The position numbers and the translations under genes were made by a program. Positions 8,241 through 13,961 of a stretch of DNA of 13,961 bases are shown here, one piece after another; positions within the stretch are counted from its first letter, which is position 1, and each line of letters starts with the position of its first letter. Origin of the DNA: CAYSHJ01 sp964589725 (GTDB lineage: Bacteria; Planctomycetota; Planctomycetia; Planctomycetales; Planctomycetaceae). Below the pieces are notes generated by a model. The model worked only from the letters and a program-made list of their open reading frames with translations. It did not search any database and was not told where the DNA came from. Location of the stretch: contig CAZPUJ010000062.1 in NCBI GenBank assembly GCA_964589725.1, positions 1 to 13,961 on the forward strand, read 5' to 3'.

Positions 8241-9214
8241 CCCGCCTCCTCGTCGGTGAAAGCCAAGTGAACCCTCAAGGGGCCGTAGCTCAATTGGTTA
8301 GAGCGCCGGACTGTCGATCCGGAGGTTACGGGTTCGAGTCCCGCCGGCCTCGCTTGTGGAAAACCCTCATTTTCTGCGGAAAAGTGAGGGTTTTCTCGTT
8401 TCTGACCCGACGTTGAATCAGTGGCCATCAGACCAGTTGAAGACGGTTGAAAACGGTTGATTTCGGCAGGGCGTGTGCAACCATTTGTGCAACCAACGGC
8501 CGCCGCGTCATCCGTCGTGCCGGTCGCTCGCAACGTTTTTGGTTCGGGAGCAGTGACGGTCGGGAGCGATTCCAGCGCGGCGGTCACGTCGAGCAATCCG
8601 ACGTGGGTGTAACGATCCATCGTCAGACTGATGGTCGAATGCCGCGCGAGTTGCTGTGCCAACTTCGGGTGAACTCCCGCGGCCACGAGGTTGCTGATGA
8701 ACGTGTGACGCAACGAATGGAAGTCGGCAATGCCGGCGTCAGTGACGTAGGCAATCTCGGCCGCTTCCAGATCGTTGCGAAGCATCTTGAACGCTCGCTC
8801 CGCCCACGTTCCGGGAAACAGACGCTCTGGTTTCGCGTCTGCCGCACGATTCAACGACAAGACGACTCTCTTTTCCTCGTCTGAGTCTCGGTCGCGGTCT
8901 GAGAGCCACTGGCGCAATCGCGCGGCGAGGTCGGAGTGAAGCGGCAGGACATCTTCGCGATGATGTTTCGAGTATCCCGCGGCGAGAGTCACAGTCGGCG
9001 GGTCAGCGGCGACGTCGAACGATGCCGGCGTGAGGCTTGCCAGTTCGGACGCTCGCAGGCCGGTCATCGTCGCAACGCGGTACAGCATCGCTCGCATGAA
9101 ACCATTCAGCCCCCTGAAGGATTCTCGGCTGTTCTCGGTCGCGGCAATGAGCCGAGACAGCTCGGCGGCGGATAACGCTCGGCGTTCGTGGCGAACATCG
9201 ACGCGGGCATTCAA
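8234..9214 (-). CDS. Tyrosine recombinase/integrase, N-terminally truncated, reading through tRNA-Asp
   Basis: The frame keeps the complete catalytic domain of a phage-type integrase: Arg54 (TGLRASEL), Lys83 (GYSKHHRED), His166 and Arg169 (DFHSLRHTF), His192 (LARHSTIS) and the nucleophile Tyr202 (MDRYTH). The N-terminal SAM-like core-binding domain (normally about 100 or more residues) is missing. The frame is closed by a TGA at 9241-9239, the only upstream start is a TTG at 9214, and the family-like sequence begins around NLNARVDVRHERRAL. About 124 codons follow the tyrosine, and the last ~40 run antisense through the whole tRNA-Asp gene (SNQLSYGP and neighbours) and into its promoter. That C-terminus is therefore templated by the attachment site and flanking chromosome. 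Without the core-binding domain it is probably inactive, or acts only with help. Confidence 0.88.
   Translation of the reverse strand: MNARVDVRHERRALSAAELSRLIAATENSRESFRGLNGFMRAMLYRVATMTGLRASELASLTPASFDVAADPPTVTLAAGYSKHHREDVLPLHSDLAARLRQWLSDRDRDSDEEKRVVLSLNRAADAKPERLFPGTWAERAFKMLRNDLEAAEIAYVTDAGIADFHSLRHTFISNLVAAGVHPKLAQQLARHSTISLTMDRYTHVGLLDVTAALESLPTVTAPEPKTLRATGTTDDAAAVGCTNGCTRPAEINRFQPSSTGLMATDSTSGQKRENPHFSAENEGFPQARPAGLEPVTSGSTVRRSNQLSYGPLRVHLAFTDEEAGF
8279..8352 (+). tRNA. trnD: tRNA-Asp (GUC anticodon)
   Basis: A 74-base cloverleaf. The acceptor stem GGGGCCG pairs with CGGCCTC (one G-T pair), with G as discriminator base. The D arm is GCTC...GAGC, the anticodon stem CCGGA/TCCGG holds the loop CTGTCGA with anticodon GTC at 8313-8315, and the T arm contains GTTCGAGTC. 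One A-C mismatch closes the T stem at its outer end. CCA is not encoded. The 3' half faces the adjacent integrase gene, so this tRNA gene is the likely attachment site of an integrated element. Confidence 0.96.
8360..8394 (+). terminator. Hairpin terminator downstream of tRNA-Asp
   Basis: AAAACCCTCA (8360-8369) plus TTTTC pairs with GAAAA plus TGAGGGTTTT (8385-8394), with one bulged G and a TGCG loop. The 3' arm ends in TTTT, eight bases after the mature tRNA 3' end. Because the stem is bounded by A4 and T4 it could work in both directions; it also lies inside the integrase frame. Confidence 0.65.
8412..8460. repeat. Phased GTTGA repeats, possible integrase arm sites
   Basis: GTTGA occurs at 8412, 8436, 8446 and 8456. 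The last two belong to a tandem 10-mer ending ACGGTTGA (8443-8450 and 8453-8460). The 10-base spacing places three of them on the same face of the helix, between the integrase catalytic part and the tRNA attachment site, where arm-type sites are often found. The function is inferred only. Confidence 0.3.
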
Positions 9215-9279
9215 GTTCGGAACCGCGCGGGGTATAAATCATTAAGCGATGAGGCTCCGCTGCTAATGGATTATCGGGA

Positions 9280-9717
9280 TCAGCGGGCGGCGCGAGGGTT
9301 GAATTGTTTCCGGTCGATCGTGCGTCCGTTCAGTCCGATCGGGAAGCCTTTTTCACAGAATGCGTGAAACATCATGTCCACATGACTGAGCGCCAGACGG
9401 CCGCATTCATCAGACCTGCCGGACTCCTCGGCCAGAATGTCGAAATCGAAGCCCAGACCGTTCCAGATCAGGATGGTGAATCCATCGGCAACGAATTTGG
9501 ATAGCAGATGCACGAGTTCCGCAGCTTCGAAGTGGTTCATTCGGGACGCGGGTTTGTCGTCATCGGTTTGACCAAACCAAAGCTGAGGTGAATCATCCGT
9601 GCTGCAAAAAGTCGCCGCGCACGCGATACCCAAGGGACGATGTGCTTTCAGTTCGGACACGACGGCCGGGAGGATCTTGGCCGTCTCGATATCGAACGCG
9701 ACGTACTCGCGGAGCAT
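9280..9717 (-). CDS. DnaQ/RNase H-like exonuclease domain protein, 3'-truncated
   Basis: A protein of about 145 residues starting at the ATG at 9717, which has GAGG (9727-9724) six bases upstream. It opens YVAFDIETAK, the Exo I motif of the DEDD exonuclease superfamily, and has the second motif in LIWNGLGFDFDILAEESG, then HVDMMFHAFCEKGFPIGLN. Family relatives, which are known mainly as uncharacterised planctomycete proteins, continue for roughly another 60 residues with a third Asp-containing motif. Here the similarity stops at about GLN (near 9333) and the last ~15 residues (GRTIDRKQFNPRAAR) look unrelated. The protein therefore lacks the Exo III acidic residue and is probably a non-functional remnant. 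The ATG lies 45 bases downstream of the methyltransferase-related remnant on the same strand. Confidence 0.7.
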   Translation of the reverse strand: MLREYVAFDIETAKILPAVVSELKAHRPLGIACAATFCSTDDSPQLWFGQTDDDKPASRMNHFEAAELVHLLSKFVADGFTILIWNGLGFDFDILAEESGRSDECGRLALSHVDMMFHAFCEKGFPIGLNGRTIDRKQFNPRAAR

Positions 9718-9762
9718 CTTGGACCTCAAACTTGGAGACCGTGTGTGGCAGGCATCCTCTGT

Positions 9763-10419
9763 TCAATGCTTCTCGCGAACAAGTCGATGGCCGGAGAGGC
9801 GGAAGCCTGTCTCGGTGAGTCGGGTTTGCCAGCCGGCGCGGGTGCCGATCGTGGCGGTCTCGTCGAGCAGACCGTGTTTCTCTTCTTGCTGGGTCAGCTT
9901 CGAGAATTTGGTGTGGAGCGGATGGTCCGGCGCGAGGAAGGTTTCTTTGCGATGGAGGACCGGTGGGTTCGCGGATTGGGCGTAGTCGTCACAATCGACG
10001 TTGAGCGTGCGCATCGACAGCTTGATGCAGCGGAACAGAGCGGGGTGCGGGTCGGTGTCGAAGTCGGGATAGATCAGGTACGAAAGCTTCCCGGAAAAGC
10101 GATGCAGCTTGAGGAGGTTGGCTTCTTCAATCTCGCCGAGATACGCGCGGGCGCAGCCTTCATAGACTCGCAGCAGCGGTTCGAGTTCCTCCAGCGCTGA
10201 GCGATGGACGTAGAGCGCGTTCGGCAGGAGTTTGCCGATCGGCGAACGCAGGCACGCGGCGTCGAGCGCCTCGGCCTGGCCGGCTTGGAAGAGCAGTTTG
10301 TCGGCCTGACGGCAGGCTTCGCGGTAGTTGCCGAAGAACGCGCGCAAGTCGCGTTGCAGGTCGAGCGGACAGGCCGACAGCGGCGGCCGGCGGCGGTCGC
10401 CGCATTCAAGCTCGCACAT
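9763..10419 (-). pseudogene. C-terminal half of a DNA phosphorothioation-associated putative methyltransferase
   Basis: The ~218 residues from MCELECGD to the stop match, from memory, the C-terminal part of the family described as DNA phosphorothioation-associated putative methyltransferase (TIGR04096). The recognisable order is DLQRDLRAFFGNY, GKLLPNALYVHRSAL, LLRVYEGCARAYLG, KLHRFSGKLSYLIYPDFDTDPHPAL, NPPVLHRKETFLAPDHPLH, then IGTRAGW and SGHRLVR. Full members carry a SAM-dependent methyltransferase domain in front (DYGCG-type motif) and total about 450 or more residues. No such domain is found upstream: the frame stays open to 10671, but the extra 84 residues are the shadow of plus-strand sequence. 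It is therefore a 5'-truncated remnant. No dnd genes are present in the window. The family assignment is by recall, and the biochemical role of the family is not established. Confidence 0.65.
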
Positions 10420-10438
10420 GAAAGTGCCGACCTTCTGA

Positions 10439-10606
10439 CCTCGGGCTTTGGAACTGCGGGCGGAGCGTGAGGCGTTGAGTCTGATCCACTGGCTGCGTGA
10501 CCAAGGCCCAACCCCGACCGAATGGCTCGACGCCATCGCGGCGGACCTTACCATCACCGAGCCCGTCCGCCACCGCGCCCTGCAGTCCGCTCGCGAGTGG
10601 AAGTAG
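10439..10606 (+). pseudogene. C-terminal fragment of an unidentified plus-strand protein
   Basis: After a TGA at 10436-10438 a short frame encodes about 55 residues, ending REALSLIHWLRDQGPTPTEW, then LDAIAADLTITEPVRHRALQ and a TAG at 10604-10606. The composition is protein-like and resembles helical tail segments of large planctomycete kinase/TPR/WD40 proteins, but I cannot name a family firmly. There is no start codon of its own and the sequence upstream belongs to the oppositely oriented methyltransferase remnant. I read it as the 3' end of a gene whose rest was lost by rearrangement. A hairpin begins seven bases after the stop. Confidence 0.45.
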
Positions 10607-10725
10607 CCCTGTCGTTCGGCGTTAAGAACGCCGAACGCTTCACTGACCTCGTTCGCGCGATCGACATTCAAGAGCTAATCGACGTTGTTCGCGCGCCCGG
10701 CTGTCCTGGCGCGGAGCGACAGGGC
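10606..10725. repeat. 120-bp segment bounded by 9-bp inverted repeats
   Basis: GCCCTGTCG (10606-10614) and CGACAGGGC (10717-10725) are perfect inverted repeats. Inside are the 11-bp hairpin and two direct copies of GTTCGCGCG (10651-10659 and 10687-10695), each with ATCGAC nearby (10660-10665 and 10678-10683). No coding frame is convincing. It could be a miniature element or simply a structured spacer. The rest of the gap to 10862 shows nothing clear. Confidence 0.35.
10613..10637 (+). terminator. Perfect 11-bp hairpin after the plus-strand fragment
   Basis: CGTTCGGCGTT, loop AAG, AACGCCGAACG: an 11-bp perfect stem with a 3-base loop, just after the TAG at 10604-10606. There is no T-run, so it may be a Rho-independent-like terminator of weak type, or part of the small structured intergenic segment 10606-10725. 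Confidence 0.45.
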
Positions 10726-10862
10726 CACATAGCTGACGAAAACACGGATTGGGACCGGTGACCGATTCCCGTGGGATATCAACGGGTGACTCGAACTCGT
10801 GGCAATTCACGTTCATAATCGGTGGCGTTGCAAATGAACAATTCGATCCGAAAGCCGCCATC

Positions 10863-11270
10863 ATGCAATTGGTCAAACTCAATGGACCTGAGACAGGCCG
10901 AGCGATTTCTCTGAGTGATGGACAGGCGGCATCGGTGGGTCGCAGCGAACTGGTCGACATCCATGTTCCGGACTCGGCGGTCTCGCGGCTGCACTGTCTG
11001 ATCGAAGTGGATGGTGGCCGAGTTTTTGTCAGTGATCACGACAGTCGCACCGGCACCTTCGTCAATGGGAAGCTCGTTACGAAACAGGAACTGTCGCCGG
11101 GGGACGTCCTGAGAATTGGTCAGACGCGATTCCGTTTCGAACTCGACCAGGCACCGGAGGTCTCGACGTCATTGAGCACTCAAGATGTGCCACCAAACTT
11201 CGACGAACGCTTCGATGGCGTCGCCAAGAATTCTGAGATCATTGGTGCCAGGCGCACGGCCGGCAAGTAG
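10863..11270 (+). CDS. FHA-domain protein (N-terminal part of a broken FHA-pseudokinase gene)
   Basis: The ATG at 10863 opens a 135-residue frame. The forkhead-associated domain spans residues 1-95: MQLVKLNGPETGRAISL, then VGRSE, VSRLHCLIEVDGG and SRTGTFVNGKL, with the phosphothreonine-binding Arg, Ser and His (GRS, SRLH) and the Asn of VNG all retained, ending ELSPGDVLRIGQTRFRFEL. FHA domains bind phosphothreonine peptides. The frame could be extended to a TTG at 10749, but the added residues are not family-like. In planctomycetes this type of FHA domain is commonly fused to the kinase-like domain that follows here in another frame. The TAG at 11268-11270 and a change of frame before about 11330 therefore suggest that the original gene was continuous. 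The FHA part could still be made as a free domain. Confidence 0.82.
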   Translation: MQLVKLNGPETGRAISLSDGQAASVGRSELVDIHVPDSAVSRLHCLIEVDGGRVFVSDHDSRTGTFVNGKLVTKQELSPGDVLRIGQTRFRFELDQAPEVSTSLSTQDVPPNFDERFDGVAKNSEIIGARRTAGK

Positions 11271-11326
11271 AAAGCGGCACTCGCTGGCGTTGGAGGCGAC
11301 GAGGCCAGGACCGCTCCCCCCAGTCT

Positions 11327-12216
11327 CCCGTGCAACGATTGGAGGAACTGGTCGGCACCACGATCCGCCGTTTTCGCTTGGACAAGCCGATCGCCAAAGC
11401 CAGCACCGGGATGGTCTTTCAAGCCAGCGACACTGTCAGCGGTCAGAGCGTGGCTGTGAAAATACTCTAGCCCGAGTTCTCGAAAGACGAGAGCCAAATG
11501 CGGCGCTTCATCCGCTCGATGAAAACGATGCAGCCCATTCGGCATCCCAACATTGTGCGCATCAGGAACGCCGGGAAGTTGGGGCCGTACTGCTGGATCG
11601 CGATGGACTTCGTGGACGGCGAAAGCTTGACTCAAGTCATTCAACGAATCGGCACGGCCGGCATGTTGGATTGGCAGACGTCGTTTCGAGTGGCCGTGCA
11701 TGTCGGCCGCGCGCTGGAATGCGCTTTCGAGCATCAGATCGTGCATCGCAATCCGACGCCGCGCAACATCCTGCTCCGCAAGCAGGACAAGGTCGCGTTC
11801 GTGGGTGACTTGATGCTCGCCAAGGCGCTGGAAGCGACCGACTCGGAATGGAACACGGAACCTGGTCGGCTGGTCGGCTGGTCGGAGAAGTCCCGTTCAT
11901 GGCCCCCGAGCGGACTCGCAGCGACGCCATCGTGGATTGCCGTTCGGACCTTTACGGATTGGGCGCCACGCTCTACGCCCTGTTGACCGGCCGCCCTCCG
12001 TTTGAAGACGCGTCGCCAGCTCGCTTGGTCGTCAGAATTCGCGAAGACGAACCGCTCAAGCCGACCATATTTCAGCTCGCCATTCCCGGCTTACTCCAGG
12101 ACATGGTCCTGAAGCTGCTGGCCAAGCGTGCGGAGGACCGCTACCAAACTCCCTCCGCAATGTTGAAGGACTTGCAACGGATCGGAAACTATCTGGGCGT
12201 CGATGTCCCACCGTAA
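11327..12216 (+). pseudogene. Broken Ser/Thr protein kinase-like gene (pseudokinase type)
   Basis: The kinase-like domain starts around VQRLEELVGTTIRRFRL and shows a nucleotide loop, the VAVK lysine, IRHPNIVRI, CWIAMDFVDGESLTQVIQRI, VHRNPTPRNILL, VGDLMLAKAL, then in a second frame FMAPERTRSD, CRSDLYGLGATLYALLTGRPPF and KLLAKRAEDRYQTP. It is broken by TAG at 11468-11470 directly after VAVKIL and by a frame change at 11862-11885. There the 8-base unit CTGGTCGG occurs three times; removing one copy restores a continuous LVGEVPFMAPER. The catalytic HRD is HRN and DFG is DLM, so even the intact parent was probably a pseudokinase; as far as I recall this is a property of the planctomycete family. 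It follows the FHA part and would have been one protein with it. Confidence 0.85.
11862..11885 (+). repeat. Triplicated 8-bp unit causing a frameshift
   Basis: Three perfect tandem copies of CTGGTCGG (11862-11869, 11870-11877, 11878-11885). The expected kinase reading Gly-Arg-Leu-Val-Gly-Glu needs only two copies, so one 8-base duplication explains the shift. Confidence 0.85.
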
Positions 12217-12282
12217 GCGCCCGCGATACGCTGTTATGCTGTTATGACATCGGTCGATGTCGAACTTCAAAACAAGCTGTGG

Positions 12283-12340
12283 CGCACGCGGCTCGCGTGC
12301 GGTCTGATTGGACAGGTGCAATCGCACGCGAACCGCGTGC
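12283..12340. repeat. Two related palindromes between the kinase genes
   Basis: CGCACGCG-GCT-CGCGTGCG (12283-12301) and GCACGCG-AAC-CGCGTGC (12324-12340) are perfect inverted repeats sharing the same 7-base arms and 3-base loops, 22 bases apart. They lie in the 168-base gap between the pseudokinase stop (12216) and the ATG at 12385. Either operator sites or RNA hairpins in the leader are possible. Confidence 0.5.
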
Positions 12341-12384
12341 ACCACAGGAAATTGAACCGCGACCGAATGCTCGGACTCCCAGCC

Positions 12385-12948
12385 ATGCACGTCCGTTGTC
12401 CGCATTGCCACAGCCCCATCGACCTGCTGCCGGAGCAGCCGTTCCACGACGTCTGCTGTCCGTCGTGCGGCAGTAGTTTCAACCTGATCAGTGGCGACAC
12501 GACTCGATCGGTCGTCGGAACAGGTCGCACGATCGGCCGGTTTCAGTTGCTCGATCAGGTGGGAGTCGGGCACTTTGGCAGCGTCTGGAAAGCCCGCGAC
12601 CCCGAATTGGATCGAGTTGTCGCCATCAAGATTCCGCGTCGCGAAGGTCTTGATCCGCAAGACACAGAACTCTTCCTTCGCAAAGCGCGAGCCGCCGCAC
12701 AGTTGCGGCATCCGAACATCGTCAACGTCCATGAAGTCGGCCGCGACGCGGAGACGATCTACATCGTCAGCGACTTCATCGACGGAGCCACTTTGGACCA
12801 GTGGGTTCAGGCTCATCCGCTGACCGTTCGCGAATCGGTCGAACTGTGTGCGAAGATCGCCGAGGCTCTGCATCACGCGCATGAAGCCGGCGTCGTGCAG
12901 CGCGACCTCAAGCCGCAGAACATCTTGGTGAAGGGGTTGGGGGGTTAG
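12385..12948 (+). pseudogene. Zinc-ribbon Ser/Thr protein kinase, interrupted by an insertion sequence
   Basis: From the ATG at 12385 the protein starts MHVRCPHCHSPIDL with CPHC and CPSC pairs, a zinc-ribbon-like head common in planctomycete kinases. The kinase N-lobe follows: a Gly-rich loop GVGHFGSVWKA, the VAIK lysine, an alpha-C region FLRKARAAAQLRHPNIV, and a hinge IYIVSDFIDGATL. The catalytic loop reads VVQRDLKPQNILV, with Gln in place of His in HRD but Asp and Asn kept. The similarity ends at Lys 183 (about 12933); a TAG comes five codons later in foreign sequence. The DFG segment, activation loop and C-lobe are missing from the window and should lie beyond the insertion sequence. The frame is open upstream to 12244, but that stretch is the palindrome-rich spacer and not family-like. 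Confidence 0.85.
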
Positions 12949-13961
12949 GGACAGCACTGTGAACGTGGGGTTTGAACAGGTGGATTTGGGCTTTCTCTGA
13001 TTGCTGGAAAATGAAATCGTACCGAGTCTGACGGTTGGAACTCGAATCTCAGTCTTTGGCACGAAAGGCGACAAGGATGTTGCTCAGTGCGAGGTTTCAG
13101 GCATTTATTGAACAAAGCCCGGTGAGCGTCATGATGCGCGGTCTCGTCGAACGGCTCTTTCATCCGAAACGGCTCGATCAGGTCTTCGCGGAGCATGCGG
13201 TGCTGGGCTACACGCGGGACTTGCCGTTTCATACGGTGGCGGAAGTGCTCTCCGAGGTGGTCTTCACCATCACACCGACAGTGGGCGCGGCGTTGCAGGC
13301 GCGGGGAGGCACTTTACCCGTCAGTCGCAAGGCGTTCTACAACAAGCTCAATCATCTCGAACCGGTTGTCGGCGCGGCGTTGGTCAGAGGGTCCGCTCAA
13401 CAACTCACGCCGGTCGTCAAAGCCTTGAAGGTTCGCCGACAGCCATTGCTCCAGGGATATCGCACGCGCGTCCTGGATGGCAATCACTTCGCGGCCACCG
13501 AGCATCGCTTGGACGTCTTGCGATTCGACACGGCGGCTCCGTTGCCCGGTCAGGCGCTGGCCGTGTTGGACGCCGATCGGCGATTGGTGTGCGACGTGTT
13601 TCCTTGCGAGGACGCCCATGCTCAGGAGCGTTCGCTGCTGCACCTGGTGCTGCTCACGATCCGGAAGGACGAACTCTGGATGGCCGATCGCAACTTCTGT
13701 GTACGGTCCTTCTTGTTCGGAATCTGGCGGCGCCAGGCCAAGTGCATCATTCGGTATCACGCGAACCTGCCGTATGAAGTTGTCGGGAAACGCGTTTCGA
13801 AGGGACGCACCGACACCGGCAAAGTCTTCGAGGAGCCCGTCGAGATCCACGATCCCGACACCGGCGAGACATTGCGGTTGCGGCTGGTCACGTTGGTTCT
13901 TGACACGCCGACGCGCGACAAAGAGACCGAAATTCGGCTGCTGACCAACCTGTCGGCGAGC
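12934..13961 (+). mobile_element. IS4-family insertion sequence, left part
   Basis: It begins at or shortly after the point where the kinase similarity stops (12933) and continues off the window. The first ~143 bases are non-coding and include a G-rich stretch and GGGACAGCACTGTGAACG (about 12947-12965); the exact left end and terminal inverted repeat cannot be fixed because the right end is not visible. The transposase gene starts at 13077. Confidence 0.75.
13077..13961 (+). CDS. IS4-family DDE transposase, 3' end outside window
   Basis: An open frame of 295 codons running to the last base of the window. It starts MLLSARFQAFIEQSPVSVMM and continues RGLVERLFHPKRLDQVF, a start typical of a planctomycete/cyanobacterial IS4-type transposase group. 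The first catalytic Asp is in RVLDGNHFAATEHRL (Asp134) and the second in LWMADRNFC (Asp204). The IS4 YREK region with the catalytic Glu is expected just downstream, outside the window. Other family blocks are VFPCEDAHAQERSLL, YHANLPYE and IRLLTNLSA. No frameshift or stop is seen, so the element may be intact. AAGG lies almost against the ATG, and no better start is evident. Confidence 0.93.
   Translation, partial: MLLSARFQAFIEQSPVSVMMRGLVERLFHPKRLDQVFAEHAVLGYTRDLPFHTVAEVLSEVVFTITPTVGAALQARGGTLPVSRKAFYNKLNHLEPVVGAALVRGSAQQLTPVVKALKVRRQPLLQGYRTRVLDGNHFAATEHRLDVLRFDTAAPLPGQALAVLDADRRLVCDVFPCEDAHAQERSLLHLVLLTIRKDELWMADRNFCVRSFLFGIWRRQAKCIIRYHANLPYEVVGKRVSKGRTDTGKVFEEPVEIHDPDTGETLRLRLVTLVLDTPTRDKETEIRLLTNLSAS

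Noticed and set aside
10160..10190. Possible attR copy of the tRNA T-arm (GGTTCGAGTTCC)
   Set aside because: Only about ten bases match the tRNA 3' half and the site lies inside the methyltransferase remnant, so it is a chance match.
9640..10200. 186-codon plus-strand open frame
   Set aside because: It is antisense to the methyltransferase-related remnant, whose minus-strand motifs are clear.
10420..10671. N-terminal 84 residues of the methyltransferase-remnant frame
   Set aside because: They read across the plus-strand tail fragment and the hairpin region, and look like chance open frame.
11185..11808. 207-codon plus-strand open frame
   Set aside because: It is the shifted frame of the kinase-like domain, low in hydrophobic residues and rich in Arg/Ser/His.
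12091..13074. 327-codon minus-strand open frame
   Set aside because: It lies opposite the pseudokinase end, the zinc-ribbon kinase and the IS leader, all with recognisable plus-strand motifs, and has no family-like features itself.
1..13961. CRISPR array, rRNA genes, or a complete dnd or other defence system
   Set aside because: No regularly spaced repeats, no rRNA-like sequence and no dnd-type genes other than the one remnant were found.

Overview
The window reads as chromosome of a planctomycete (Planctomycetota). The evidence is a DUF1501 protein with the phylum-typical C-terminus, a zinc-ribbon Ser/Thr kinase of the planctomycete type, an FHA-linked kinase-like protein with HRN/DLM motifs, and high GC with few strong Shine-Dalgarno sites. 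These assignments come from remembered family patterns; no database search was run.

Layout. (1) 1-621, plus strand: 3' part of a DUF1501 gene. (2) 8012-710, minus strand: an exopolysaccharide assembly cluster of four genes in the order DUF2334 deacetylase-like protein, Wza-like lipoprotein exporter, Wzc-like co-polymerase/tyrosine kinase with a Tyr-Gly tail, and an O-antigen ligase/polymerase-like membrane protein with a TPR tail. The last two are closely spaced. Promoter-like sites lie upstream of the deacetylase and of the exporter. No glycosyltransferases are present, so the sugar-building genes must be elsewhere. (3) 8213-8394: a tRNA-Asp(GUC) gene with a good promoter and a hairpin terminator. 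(4) 8234-9214, minus: a tyrosine recombinase whose reading frame runs antisense through the whole tRNA gene, the usual picture of an element integrated at a tRNA 3' end. It has all catalytic residues but has lost its N-terminal domain. (5) 9280-10606: gene remnants, namely a DnaQ/RNase H-like exonuclease cut at its 3' end, the C-terminal half of a DNA phosphorothioation-associated putative methyltransferase without its methyltransferase half, and a short plus-strand tail of another protein. (6) 10863-12933, plus: an FHA domain plus pseudokinase broken by an in-frame stop and an 8-bp tandem duplication, then a Ser/Thr kinase cut off at its catalytic loop. (7) about 12934 to the window end: an IS4-family insertion sequence interrupting that kinase; its transposase runs off the window.

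The left 8 kb is an orderly functional region in which the export, chain-length and ligation/polymerisation proteins probably act together on one surface polysaccharide. The right 5.7 kb, beyond the tRNA, is a decaying integrated or rearranged region: at least four genes are truncated or frameshifted and several junctions can be placed to within tens of bases. I did not find a complete novel system. The most notable items are the tunable-looking hexamer repeat in the tyrosine kinase tail, the nested inverted repeats over the exporter promoter, the integrase/tRNA overlap with phased GTTGA repeats, the eroded phosphorothioation-linked gene, and the exact frameshift mechanism in the pseudokinase.
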